This document shows positions 11,971-22,900 of a stretch of DNA of 64,000 nucleotides, one piece after another. A program made the position numbers and the translations under genes. The DNA comes from Halicephalobus mephisto (Eukaryota; Nematoda; Chromadorea; Rhabditida; Panagrolaimidae), in NCBI GenBank assembly GCA_009193035.1, contig SWDT01000748.1, positions 1-64,000 on the forward strand, in the 5' to 3' direction. How positions within the stretch are numbered: position 1 is the stretch's first letter; every line of letters begins with the position of its first letter. Below the pieces are notes generated by a model. That model made no database searches and was not told where the DNA came from. It was given only the letters and a program-made list of their open reading frames with translations.

Positions 11971-13201
11971 TCAAGTGTAGAGCTTGATTAACTCGTCCCC
12001 GACGGCAGCAGGGGTAAAAACTCCAAGGTCCGTAATTAGAAGGTTGATGAATTGAGGAGGGGTGTAATCCGCTAGTGGATGTTCATCATTGAGCTTGTCC
12101 TTCTGATTAATCAAAGTGCTAAATCGATATTTGTATTGATCAGGGATATCTGATTGGTTCAACGGATATCCTCGGACAAATTTGATGGATTCTGCCATTA
12201 CATACACGCATTTTCCCATGGCTTTGGCACAGAGGGCAATTCCATACGTTCCAATTTTGTTGATTATGCCGCCAGTTTCCATCACGCCTTCTGCTCCGAA
12301 AACCACGAGGTTGATTCTCGACATCAAATAGGCCACGGCAGAATCGAGTATCAGAGTAGTCTGGATCCCATGAGATCGCAGAGCTTCACACATTTTCTTT
12401 CCAGAAGCATCGGGCTGGGATTCCGTCACGAAGACATGGAAGTTGGATCCTCTGTTCTTCGCCGCAACCATGGCTTGAAGAACGACCTTACTGTAGGAGT
12501 GCGTGAGGATATTCTGGAACATGTTAATTATATTTTCTATATGAAAAAACCCCACCAAATGATTCCGGATTAATGGCAAAGCCCATTCGGAAATCACTTC
12601 TCTGGAGCTTCTGATTCTTCTGATGAAAATGTCTCCTCGAGTCAGGTACTCTTTCCTAATCTTCGTGAAATCTGGGTTTACTTCGTTTTCTTTCTGGATC
12701 AAGGAAATAAATCTAAGGAACAGCTCACTTGCAGACTGTATCGAGGCACTACTGTAATCCGTCTTCACAATCTCCTCAACTGCTTTATTCAAATCTGCCG
12801 TCATTCCTTGAACAGTTGTGGCTGAAAAAAGCATGAATTTATATCAAAGAAAATAGATTCATATATCGAAAAATATAGATTCATATATAAAAAATATGAA
12901 TTTATATATCGAAAAATATAGATTCATATATAAAAAAACATGAATTTATATCGAAAAATATAGATTCATATATAAAAAATATGAATTTATATATCGAAAA
13001 ATACAAATTCATATATAAAGAATATGAATTTATATATCGGAAAATTTAGATTCATATATAGAGAAAATCCAACTTACATCTACTTCTTTTTAGTATTTCA
13101 TATAATGTCTCTATAGCCGCCAGTCCAGTTGATTTATCTTTATCCTTCTCCAGAGTCTCATTGAAGAGGGTCTGGGCCTCTCCGGGGTTGATGCCGCTCA
13201 T
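11971..13201 (-). CDS. eif-2Balpha: translation initiation factor eIF2B subunit alpha
   Basis: Regulatory subunit of the eIF2B guanine-nucleotide exchange complex, which recharges eIF2 and senses eIF2 phosphorylation. Exons 13201-13078, 12821-12556 and 12513-11971 give 310 residues (human 305). Motifs match the family along its length: IETLYEILKRS, SASELFLRFISL, ILTHSYSKVV, FVTESQPDASGKKM, INLVVFGAEGVMETGG, INKIGTYGIALCAKA, SIKFVRGYPLNQSDIPD, DLGVFTPAAVGDELIKLY. The 42-nt stretch 12514-12555 is translatable but has GT..AG ends and interrupts the family alignment after residue IRNHL, so it is taken as an intron. The acceptor AG directly abuts the ATG, suggesting spliced-leader addition. First gene of the candidate operon with the demethylase and isomerase. 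Confidence 0.94.
12835..13065. repeat. about 44-nt tandem repeat in eIF2B alpha intron 1
   Basis: About five imperfect copies of a unit built from ATATAGATTCATATAT and ATGAATTTATATATCG fill the intron almost completely. Confidence 0.8.
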
Positions 13202-13517
13202 CTGAAATCCAAAATTGCATCATTCAACAAAAACTTGTCAAAACCTCATCAAATCGCGTATTTAGCAGCAAATCCACGAATTTATATGAATTACAGTAAA
13301 AACCAATGAAAAAATTTAAATTTAGAAAAATCAAAAGAAATTTTCGAACATAATAACCACGACAATAAACGACCAGTGCGTTTCGACTTGACTGGTCCTG
13401 TAACGAGAAAACTGGTCTCAGCTGTTGAACAAAGAAAAATTTCAATGAATCACTTGACTTCTTTTTTGGAATTATTTTTTTTATTTTATGTAAAATTCTA
13501 CTGAATATGGTGCAAAT

Positions 13518-16500
13518 ATGCCGTTGACGGGTTTCGACATAGGTTTGTAACTAAATTGATATATGAAAAAAATCACTTCTTTAGATGCGGAGCCGAGCTC
13601 TGCTTTCGAGTTTTCTGAATCCAAATTTTACGAATCTGATGGGATGAAAGAAAATGAATCTAGTACTAGTTCTGGTTCAATTGCTTCGAGTACATTGGAT
13701 CAGAAGGAATTAGCGGCTAAACTAAGACGGGAAAAAGACAAATTAAGAGCGAGGGAAAGAAGGTCAAAGGAATCTGAGGAAAATCGTCGAAATCGCCGAG
13801 AAAAGTGCAGGATCGCTCAAGCACGAAGACGACAAGAAGAAACACCAGAACAGAGACAACACAGATTGGCCGTGGATCGGGAAAGAGCGAAACGAAGGCG
13901 TCTGAAGGAGACGGAGGGCCAGAAGCAGCTTCGACTCGAGATGAACCGCGTCAGGACAGCAATCAGACGTCAAGGAACTGTTGTAAGTCGATCATTAACA
14001 TAGAAAACTTAATTTCAATATATAAAAATCAATTTTAACATGTGAATTTTGCAGGAGAACGCACTGGACGCGTTGACTGCGTACCACGAGGACCCGGAGG
14101 TGAAAGCGCTGATGACGGTCCCCGGGAACAAAATAATCCAAATCGAAGATCCCGATGACCCTCTGAAGATAACCATTGGTGTTGTGAATGATGCAGAAGA
14201 CGGGGTGTTTTACAAGTTGACTTCGTTCAAACGCGAAACTGAAGAACAACGCAAGGCCAGGTTGCAGAAGGGCCGACTCTATGCCGCCAGGAGAAGAGAA
14301 CAAGAAAGTCCGGAACAGAGACAGAAAAGACTGGAAAGGGAGAGGAATTCCACAAGACGAAGAAGACAGAAAAACAGCGAGGAGAAATCAAGATCGGGTT
14401 CGGCGTTGGACAGATCTGGAGCGACTTCTGCGGACAGAAATCTCATAGATGAAGTTAATCCACAAGAAGATCCGACAGAAGTGCCTCAACCAGACTCCAA
14501 CGAAGATAACAAATCAGAGAAATCCCAAGAACACCAGATTTCGGAATCTCTGAACCTCCAACCCGTGGATCTCGATTTTCCCCAGCCTTCGACTTCTGTA
14601 GACCCTCTAAACTTTAACGGATGTCTTCTAGGATCCAATCCTCTCGGTGTACAGAGCTTTAGCAACAGCGATATCTCGAACTTTTTTGATATTTCTCAGA
14701 TTTACTCTCAAGTCCTCCAACCTTCGGTTTCTCTCTCGGACTCCCCGTGGCCTGCGGCTGCAGAAAATCCGCTAAAAGACAGAAGTGACATGTATCTGAT
14801 GCAGAATTTCGGATTAGGTAGGATTTCCCATTGGAATTGTCAAGTAACTTTGCTTCAGATCCTTCGGCGTCTCCGCTGCCGACGACGGCGAGCATCTTCA
14901 ACTCGCTGAATCCCCCTTCGAACACGCTCCAGACGACGCAGAATATTTTTCAAGATGAAACTAACCCTATGGCGATTGGAATGCTGCTGCGGAATCTCTC
15001 GAATAATCCTCAAGTTATCGATGGAAATTCGTTTAATTCGAATTTTAACCCGAATAACTTCCTCGGGGCCGGTCTGGGGATCGCCCCCTCCCCGGGCCCC
15101 TCCGTTTTTGGGGGTCTTGACAGAGGAATTGATTCTATTTTTCAAATTGGATCGAATTTTAATCCCGTTAATCCGATTTCTAGTCCTCCTGTGACGCTGA
15201 ATCCAGAAACAACCGAACCTGAGAGATCAGAAGTGCCGGAAGGCCTGGAGACCTATTTCGTCCCCAGGTCTACGGAAACGTCCTTCGAAGTCCAGAACAA
15301 AGATCCGGAAAAACCAGAAGAACCCGGACCTCCGCGGAATCTGGACCACTTCGACTCGATTTTGAGGAATTCCTTCGAATCTTTGATTTTGCTCTTCAAA
15401 GCCACGAAGGATCAACTTCAAAAAGAAAGATGTAAGTTGGATTTGTCGACTGTTCTTCAGCCTTGTCTGGATATGAGTCTCCTCCCGAACAACGGACTCC
15501 ATTTGGTCGTTTCTGTTTACTTGATAGAAAATGAATCGACCAACTTGAGGGATTTGTACTACAGTAGTCTCTATAGACTTTTGAAAATTAAAGACAGAAT
15601 GCAGCCAGAACAATTGGTAGGGGAGGATTCTGACGACAAATGCGCCTGGAGCGAGATGTACGACACTGTGAGGTCGCTGCATCTGGAATTGGCGAATGTG
15701 CTGTTCGAAAAAAAGAAAACTGAAACGACAGACACGTCTTGCTTCAACGCAGTCGAAAGAGCCGAACTTTCGGTGAAAAAAGCGAAAAATAAACGTGTGC
15801 ATTCTGATTACGGTAGTGAGAGAAAAGTGAGTTTTTGAAGAGAAATAATAATATTTAAAATGAGAAAATTATCTGGAAATTAAGTTTTTGGAATTTCTAA
15901 AATTCAAATTTTTGGATATGTTTGGTTTTTTTTAATTTTGGAAAAATCTAAAATAATTTTGAAATTTTTGATGGATTCTGAAATGTTCGAAAAATTTCGG
16001 TAAAATTCTAGAATAATTTTGAAATTTTCAATGGATTTTGAAATGTTCGAAAAATTTCGATAAAATTCTAGAATAATTTTGAAATTTTTGATGGATTCTG
16101 AAATGTTCGAAAAATTTCGGTAAAATTCTAGAATAATTTTGAAATTTTCATTGAATTTTGAAATGTTCTAAAAATTTTGATATAATTCTAGAATAATTTT
16201 GAAATTTTCATTGGATTTTGAAATGTTCTGAAAATTTCCGAAGATTATAGAATTCTCAAATGTTTCGGAATTTTTTCACTAAATTCTGAAAGTCTAAATT
16301 ATTTCAGAAAATTTCATTAAATTCTGGAATGTTTTTAAAATTTCTATAAAATTTAAAAATTTTAGAAATTTGCAAAAATTTAATAATTTTTAATAATTTT
16401 TAATTTCAGATAACTTTCCTGGACGTCGCCATGGTTGAGTTGCTGGATTTCCTGGACCACATTGCCCAGATAACTTGGATAGTTTTTCCTTATCTGAGCC

Positions 16501-16559
16501 AGAAAAGATCTGAAATCAAAGAAAATCCCAAATACAACAGATTAAAAATTGATTTTTAA
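13518..16559 (+). CDS. STPR-domain protein (FMBP-1-like), putative DNA-binding
   Basis: Exons 13518-13542, 13585-13982, 14055-14817, 14859-15826 and 16410-16559 keep phase and give 767 residues. STPR repeats (23 residues each) were first described in silkworm FMBP-1 and bind DNA. Here two basic blocks show the spacing: about 80-140 (RRNRREKCRIAQARRRQEET, PEQRQHRLAVDRERAKRRR, EGQKQLRLEMNRVR) and about 195-250 (EEQRKARLQKGRLYAARRRE, PEQRQKRLERERNSTRRRRQ). Between them is a short acidic non-repeat spacer. The middle is a low-complexity Asn/Pro/Ser segment, and the last 200 residues look folded (SILRNSFESLILLFKATKDQ, VELLDFLDHIAQITWIVFPY). The start is uncertain: the 42-nt first intron may not be used and the ATG at 13563 is an alternative. 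AATAAA overlaps the stop codon at 16559. A nuclear role is inferred only. Confidence 0.8.
15961..16240. repeat. exact 60-nt tandem repeat in STPR gene intron 4
   Basis: Four full copies and a partial, each 60 nt, ending TAAAATTCTAGAATAATTTT. Copies 1 and 3 (15961-16020, 16081-16140) are identical, while 2 and 4 differ, which points to a 120-nt dimer duplication. Confidence 0.92.
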
Positions 16560-16610
16560 ATAAATATAAAAATTAAAAATATTCACAATTTTAAAAATAA
16601 AATTTGAATA

Positions 16611-17812
16611 TTAATACTCATGACGATTGGCGATTCTTCTAGTTTCGAAGATTTTCTGGAAACAACTATGGTAAGCCATGCCCATCATCGCGATCCAGGA
16701 GAGCCCCACGAACTCGAAAAGCAACGTCAGGACGGCGCACTGCTTCCCGTTGTCGAAGCATTTTTTGTCTTGACTGGTCCAGATGGAAATCGAAAGATAA
16801 ACGGCGTAAAAATGGAAGCACATCGAACTTATCTAAAATAATGTTTTTAATAAAAAAAATTACTTTTTATAAAATACTGTAGTTTTAAATTTTTGAACAT
16901 TTTTATTTTTTTATATATGAAAATTAATCCTCGAGGATGGATAGAGGATTGTGTACCTTATGTAACTTTGGTTTAAAATTTCTAAATTTATTTAGGAAAA
17001 TTATATTTGAAAAAAAATAATTAAGAAATAATCATTGTAAAAAACTAAAATTACCACATAGGCTACTGTAATTTCTATTAATTTTTAAAAATTCGCGTCG
17101 GGACCATTTTAGAGTAATTTAATTTTCGGTTTATAAAATAACGACTAATTACGAAATAAACACTATGCAAAATTAGAATTTTAGCTTACTGTAATTTCTA
17201 TCAACTTTTAGAAATTCACGTCGGGACCATTTTACAAGAATTTAATTTTTGATTTATAAAATAACGACTAATTACGAAATAACCATTATAAAAAATTAGA
17301 ATTCTAGCTTACTGTAATTTCTATTGATTTTTAAAAATTCGCGTCGGGACCATTTTAAAGTAATTTAATTTTTGATTTATAAAATAACGACTAATTACGA
17401 AATCATAGAAATACGAAATAAGCACTATGCAAAATTAGAATTCTATCTTACTGTAATTTCTATTGTTTTAAAAATTCGTGTCGGGACCGTTTCGTAAGAA
17501 ACGTTTGTTTTTGATTTTTATAAAAATTTAATTGAATTCATAAATAGAATCACAGACCAATCCGAAGGTGCTCCACCATTGGTTGATGTCTTTGAGTTTT
17601 GAATCGTCCTTGGAGACTTCAAGAACGATGATGACGAGGATTACTAATTGGACAACTCCCGGGATCAAGGACCAAAAACACGAAAAAACGGCCATTTCGT
17701 GTAGGGCTACTTCCAAGGCTACTGTAGTTATGGCAAATGCCACCATTGCAGATATAGGAAATACAATTAAAAGTAAAATTGTAATTTTACAATGAAGAGA
17801 TAAATCCTGCAT
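16611..17812 (-). CDS. small four-helix membrane protein, family not recognised
   Basis: Exons 17812-17558 and 16832-16611 give 158 residues. Four hydrophobic segments: ITILLLIVFPISAMVAFAIT (about 10-30), SLIPGVVQLVILVIIVLEV (about 45-68), CFHFYAVYLSISIW (about 90-105) and VLTLLFEFVGLSWIAMMGMA (about 118-140). Short charged loops lie between, for example SKDDSKLKDINQWW, with a tail ending RRIANRHEY. This layout resembles the many small tetraspan proteins of nematodes, but no family signature is evident. The donor GTCTGTG is weak; it was chosen because it preserves phase. The stop lies 51 bp from the stop of the STPR gene on the other strand. Confidence 0.7.
17040..17515. repeat. about 120-nt tandem repeat in membrane-protein intron
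   Basis: Four copies of a unit containing AAATTCGCGTCGGGACCATT, TATAAAATAACGACTAATTA and TTACTGTAATTTCTATT. The GTCGGGACC word is related to the dispersed GTCTCGACACG-type motif seen elsewhere in the window. Confidence 0.88.
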
Positions 17813-18290
17813 TTTTGAAAATAATCGAATCAGATGGAAAAAGACGAACGATAACGTTTGGCGGACTTTATTGATTGATTGGGACTTTCGAGGGTGTGGT
17901 TGGGGATTGAATGCATAGTTAACGAAGCTGATATAGTTATCAAAAACCTCGGGAACTTGGGTGATTATTTAGAATTTTGACGAAATTCCACGGAAAATGA
18001 TTATCTCAAAATCAGAAATCGATTTTTAAAACGGAAATTTCTAAAGTCCGAAATTTGAAACTTCTCGATGAAGATCCAAATGGTTTTCAGTTTTGAAAAA
18101 TCATTGATCTTCGTTAATCTTCATTTCATCAAGAACATCCTGTCTTGTGCATTGATACCTTCGTGTGTCGTTTGAACTCTATCGTAGCTTAATTTTCAAG
18201 GATTACTTACGAATCCAGAGCTGAAAATTATCTATTCAAAAAAATTGTTGGATCGGGTACTCATCCTTAATGGGAAGCGCAACCGACAGG

Positions 18291-18570
18291 GAACGTTTGG
18301 TCCTGAACGGATTGCCTTAGCACCGACAGGGAGGGCTTGGTCCCGAACAGATTGTCTTAGTATCAACAGAGAACGTTTGGTCCTGAACGGATTTCCTTAG
18401 CACCGACATGGAACGTTTGGTCCCGAATGGATTGCCTTAGCACCGACAGGGAGGGCTTGGTCCCGAACGGATTGTCTTAGTATCAACAGGGAGCGCTTGG
18501 TCCCGAACGGATTGCCTTAGTATCAACAGAGAACGTTTGGTCCTGAACGGATTTCCTTAGCACCGACAAG
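18291..18570. repeat. 40-nt minisatellite, seven copies
   Basis: Seven consecutive units of exactly 40 nt, each starting GAACGTTTGG, GAGGGCTTGG or GAGCGCTTGG. Two 3' variants alternate (TTAGCACCGACAGG and TTAGTATCAACAGA). Far more GC-rich than its surroundings. No open frame spans it usefully. Confidence 0.96.
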
Positions 18571-18630
18571 AGGATATACAGTTCCTCTTGGTGGGAAGTT
18601 GAGTTGGTTGTTTATGTCGAGTTCGACTCT

Positions 18631-19020
18631 ATATCGTTTTATAGTTTTTAAAACACTGATTCAGAATCTGCATTCTAGTTCTGTCAAAAATTTTCTGAAA
18701 TGAGATAACTTGTAAAATCGCTAAATTTAGGATTGTTTTCTCATTTTGTAATCGGTTTTTCGAAAAACTAATCTGTTGGGACTTGAGGAGACGTTCTCTG
18801 ATTAGGTGGTCTCAGCACGACTACCGTAATTCTACTAAGTTTACATTGTTGTTGTTTAATAATATATTTCTATAAAAAATTACGACTTTTTTCTACAAAA
18901 ACTCAAGTACATTTTTCATTATTCGTCGTACATAAAATCCACAACATAACTGAACAGCTGTAATCTACGGCACAAATATCCCTAACTACAGAAAAAAATC
19001 GAAATTGACCAAGTTAAAGT
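18631..19020 (+). repeat. dispersed repeat, copy A
   Basis: About 390 nt matching 48741-49128 in inverted orientation with only scattered differences. It runs from GTTTTATAGTTTTTAAAACA to CGAAATTGACCAAGTTAAA. No coding capacity is seen. The centre carries GAGGAGACGTTCTCTGATTA and GGTGGTCTCAGCACGAC. Probably a non-autonomous mobile element, but no clear terminal repeats were found. Confidence 0.9.
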
Positions 19021-19227
19021 AGGAAGCGGACGTCTCCAAAATTGAGTCACCGAACAAAGGAAAAAGTATCTTCGTATTTTTCAACTCGCAATATATGGAA
19101 TTTCATACATTTATCGTATTTTCTCGTTCTGCAAAAACATTTAACAAAATTAAATACAAATGTTGAATAAGTATCTGACAAGATATAAAATTAGGTATAA
19201 TTCGTTTCGAAAATCCAATTCGAATAA

Positions 19228-19551
19228 GGGAGTTTGCCTAAAATATGCAAGGTTACAGGGGGAGGGGGTCCAGAAAAGCACCATGTAAGTGTTAGATATT
19301 TTAGACAAACTCCCTTATAAGTTATTTTAGCTTTTTTTAATTTAGGGAGTTTGTTTAAAATATGTAAAACTTATAGGGGGAGGGGGTCCGGAAAAGCACC
19401 ATGTAAGTGTTAGATATTTTAGACAAACTCCCTTATAAGTTATTTTAGCTTTTTTTAATTTAGGGAGTTTGCCTAAAATATGCAAGGTTACAGGGGGAGG
19501 AGGTTCCAGAAAAGCATTATGTAAGCCTTATATATTTTAGACAAGCTCTCT
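19228..19551. mobile_element. tandem MITE-like element with terminal inverted repeats, three copies
   Basis: Three units (19228-19314, 19345-19432, 19463-19551) about 117 nt apart. Each begins GGGAGTTTGCCTAAAATAT and ends with the near-complement ATATTTTAGACAAACTCCC, enclosing AGGGGGAGGGGGTCCAGAAA. Spacers CTTATAAGTTATTTTAGC are shared. Each unit can fold as one long hairpin. Confidence 0.9.
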
Positions 19552-20143
19552 AAGTGGATTTTTCTTGTAAGATCATCATGGATTCTCCAGAACTCAACAA
19601 AGACGTTTTTCAGAATTTCGTTGCAGAAGTCAGTAACCAACACAGGTGAATGCAATATTAAACGATACAAAATAAACAATTGTAATTTGTTATTATTTAT
19701 ATTTTTTATAAAACAAAATAAAAATTAAAATAAAAATTAAATAAAAATAAAAATTAAATTAAATAAAAATAAACTAAAATTGTTTATTTTTAAAAACTTT
19801 ATTAACTAAATCCGAATTTTTATGGATTAAATCGAATCTTAAAAATTCGAACAATTTTCAAAAAATCTTAATTTTCATAAAAATTAAAATTTTTTAAATT
19901 TAATATTTTCGAGAATTTTTATTTAAAATATCTATGATTTAAGATTATTTTGTATTTATTTTTAATTTTAAAATTTCAATTATTTTTAAAATTAATGATT
20001 ATTGATTTTTGGAATTTATTTGAAAAATAAAATTTTTCTCGCCTTTTTGGACTCTGATATGAAATTGGGCTTATCATAAAATTCATTTTCGGACATTCTT
20101 GTTGAAGAAAAATTGATCGATTTCCGGTATTAGTCAGATTGGA

Positions 20144-21189
20144 ATGAGCGGAACGACCAAGGCGAGAATCGGACTCCATCTGGATTCTGGAATCGGGACA
20201 ATTTACGACGAATCTTCTGAAGATTCTACTACCTTTCAATTCAACCCAAGTACTGTAATTAATTCATTTTTTTATTTAAAAATTTTTTTATTTAAAAATT
20301 TTTTTCAGTTCGAGCAGGACCGGATTCTGGAGACGTGTCTGGCAGTTTGGAACAAATCAGAATCAAATTTCAAAATTTTTTGGTAGATGAAATTGTCTTT
20401 ATTGTCGACAAAAAATTTACAAATTTTTTAAAAAAACTTTTAATTAAAGAATCAGAAAAATTAAATTTTAAAAAAATCAATTTTTTGGGACTTGATTCTG
20501 CTATTTGTCTTTCGGCTGTATTTAATTTTCAAAATTTCGAAGAAAATCAAACAATTGCAGTTATTTCGAATTATCCATCTTACATTGGATGTATTTTTTG
20601 GATTTTCAAAAACGGAAAATTCAACTTCAGATCTGGTTGTTTCAGCGATTCGAACATGAACGAAAAAAAAGAAAATTTAATTTCATTAAAAAATAATTTG
20701 GATAAAATTTGTAATTTGACAGATTTGGATTTTGTTTTCATCAATGACGAAATCGAAGTTGATTTTATTAATCAAGTTTTCGATGGACCCGAAAGATCGA
20801 AGATATCCATTTTCAAAGGAGATCCAACTTCGCTGTCCAAAATGGCCTTATTTCTTGCCAGGACCAACGCCGAAGATTCTTTCCAGGACCGAGAAAAACT
20901 AAAAAATGTCAATCAAGTCATGGATCTGGATTTCGATCTTGTTTGGAAAAAATCTTCAAAATTGATGGACTTCCACAAGCGGATCGAAGTGCCTTTCGAA
21001 AAAACCCTCGACGTCGCCGGAAAGGGAATTCTGGAAGTCATCGAAGAAGATAAAAATGAAAATATTCGTTTTAGTCTTCATCATGGAAATTTCAAAATCA
21101 AAATCGACAAAAATGGAATTTTAGAAATCATCGACGAAAAAGGAAATTCAGTAAAAACAAAAAAAAATTCATCTTGTAAAATTCTATGA
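20144..21189 (+). CDS. divergent Hsp70-like protein, probably without ATPase activity
   Basis: Exons 20144-20249 and 20309-21189 give 328 residues. Order of segments follows the Hsp70 nucleotide-binding domain: an N-terminal strand ARIGLHLDSGIG where Hsp70 has the IGIDLGTT phosphate loop; DEIVFIVDKKF where Hsp70 has the AVVTVPAYF strand; LNFKKINFLGLDSAICLSAVF at the LNVLRIINEPTAAA helix; TIAVISNYPSYIGCIFWIF at the LVFDLGGGTFDVS loop; and DFVFINDEIEVDFINQVF at the LVGGSTRIPKVQ segment. The glycine-rich phosphate loops are lost. The substrate-binding half is absent or replaced by a short C-terminus ending KKNSSCKIL. Homology is inferred from this ordered pattern and not from strong identity. 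AATAAA lies at 21213-21218. Function unknown. Confidence 0.62.
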
Positions 21190-21830
21190 TAAAATTTATC
21201 TCATTTTTCTTCAATAAAATGAACGATTTTTGATCTTTTGCACCCAACTTTTCACAATCAATTGCAACCTGATGAAATCGCCGCGGCTGTCATAAATAAA
21301 AGTTTCTTCTTGATGTAATTTTTGTGGTTAAAAAATTTTTTAAGTTTATATAAAATTTATAAATTCCTATTGTACTTTGTTAAAGGAATTTTTTGTTTAT
21401 ATAAAATTTATAAATTCCTATTGTATTTTATTTTTTTCTGTTGGATTGTCGCTGGGGAATCCGGATCTGCGTGTGGACATACATATGTGGAAAAAACTTT
21501 ATTGGGGCCTCAGGCACGAGATAAAACATAACTTTATTACAAATATTGCGAAATTTTAAAATTCCCGCCAAAAGACAATCATACGCTTTTCGCTGGTCCT
21601 GAGGGTATTTCCCTTCGGGACCAAAGTTATACAAACTTCCACTCAAATAGATCGTGCACAATCCAACACTTTCATAAATGTCTTTAGAGTAAATACAATA
21701 CGATACGAAAGTTCCTAACTGTTGTATGGACGTGATCCTTCACGGAGCTAAAAATTCGTTGGTCTATAAAATCTTCTTTTATCTTCCACGAAGATTTCAG
21801 ATTTTTACTGTATATAGTTTCTTTATACAC

Positions 21831-21961
21831 AAAAAAGCGTAACTTTTAGTCTTGTAACAATTGTGAAATGTGACACAATCGTCACATTTTTCATATTTGG
21901 TATTTGTGACGAAATAGTAACGATTTGCATTTGTTACTGCGCCAAAAGTTACATTTTTTTT
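21831..21961. mobile_element. MITE-like palindromic element, copy 1
   Basis: Ends are inverted: AAAAAAGCGTAACTTTT at the left and GCCAAAAGTTACATTTTTTT at the right. The inside shares ACAATTGTGAAA and CGTCACATTTTTCATATTT with the copy at 26104-26227. Confidence 0.8.
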
Positions 21962-22689
21962 TGTATTTATTGCATCATTCTTTACTCATTTTTGGGTTCT
22001 GATCTGAGCGACTAATGTGTGGACGGAAATATAGGAGTAAAAAGATTTGCACAAAAACATGCCACAAACACAACAGAAATATTAATAATAATGTTGGATC
22101 GTGTACCATAGATTTGAATGTTATCTCGCACAATGCTGGTTTCGAAGAGAAATACTCTGAAGATCGATGGGGGATTTACGATTATGGGGTAGTGGAAAAT
22201 TAAGTTGATTCTGCGATAATTATTAAAGTTATATCTTATATCCCGTCTTTGGTTTAATAAACCAATTTTCTGTCTCTTTCTCATCTACACATGGACCAGG
22301 AACCCCTAACCATAATCTAACAAATATAATACAAGAAACTTTTCCAATTCCCATCCAAAGGATCGTATGTCTCCCGATCGGTACGTAAGGTATTTTTCCC
22401 GAGTCCAACGCCACGTATTAGTTACACTTAATGTTCAGAATTAGTGACGGATCCAACACTTGTAAACAGAGAATAGTGAATAGTGAATTGTAGATAATGG
22501 ACAGGGAATAGTGAATGCACACAAAAAACCATGCAGGATATATAATGTATCGATAGATTAAAACGATCTTAATGTATTAGGTACATAAAGTTGATATCAG
22601 TACATTATATTCAATGTGTTCATGCATTGAGTATAAAATAAATATATGATATTCAATATACCAATGCATTAAGTACAGTATTAATATAT

Positions 22690-22900
22690 CGATACATAAA
22701 GTACAGTATTAATGCATTGTGTTTGATGTATCGATTATTAGGTACAATATAAATGAATTATACTCATTTTATTGATATATTAAGTACAGTATTAATGCAT
22801 TGTGTTTGATGTATCGATTATTAGGTACAATATAAATGAATTATACTTATTTTATCGATATATTAAGTACAATATTCGTGCATTGTGTTTAATTTATCAA
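22690..22900. repeat. 83-nt AT-rich tandem repeat
   Basis: About two and a half copies with core GTACAGTATTAATGCATTGT and TGTATCGATTATTAGGTACA. Looser relatives extend left to about 22540. The style resembles the array at 42.1-42.7 kb. Confidence 0.8.

Larger units (their letters stand above)
17813..20143. other. 2.3-kb intergenic repeat block
   Basis: No gene seen. It holds, in order, a 40-nt minisatellite, one copy of a dispersed repeat, and a tandem terminal-inverted-repeat element (each listed separately). 19680-20040 is plain A/T-rich sequence. Confidence 0.7.

Noticed and set aside
12154..12573. 139-codon plus-strand ORF
   Set aside because: Antisense of eIF2B alpha exons 2 and 3, which have strong family identity.
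15227..15802. 191-codon minus-strand ORF
   Set aside because: Shadow of STPR exon 4; rich in Phe/Arg/Gln as expected from antisense of Lys/Glu/Ser codons.
18291..18570. Regular 40-nt repeats resembling a CRISPR array
   Set aside because: Units are contiguous without unique spacers, and the genome is eukaryotic.
22012..22414. Overlapping 60-90 codon ORFs on both strands
   Set aside because: No splice partners, no family motif and no codon-composition signal.
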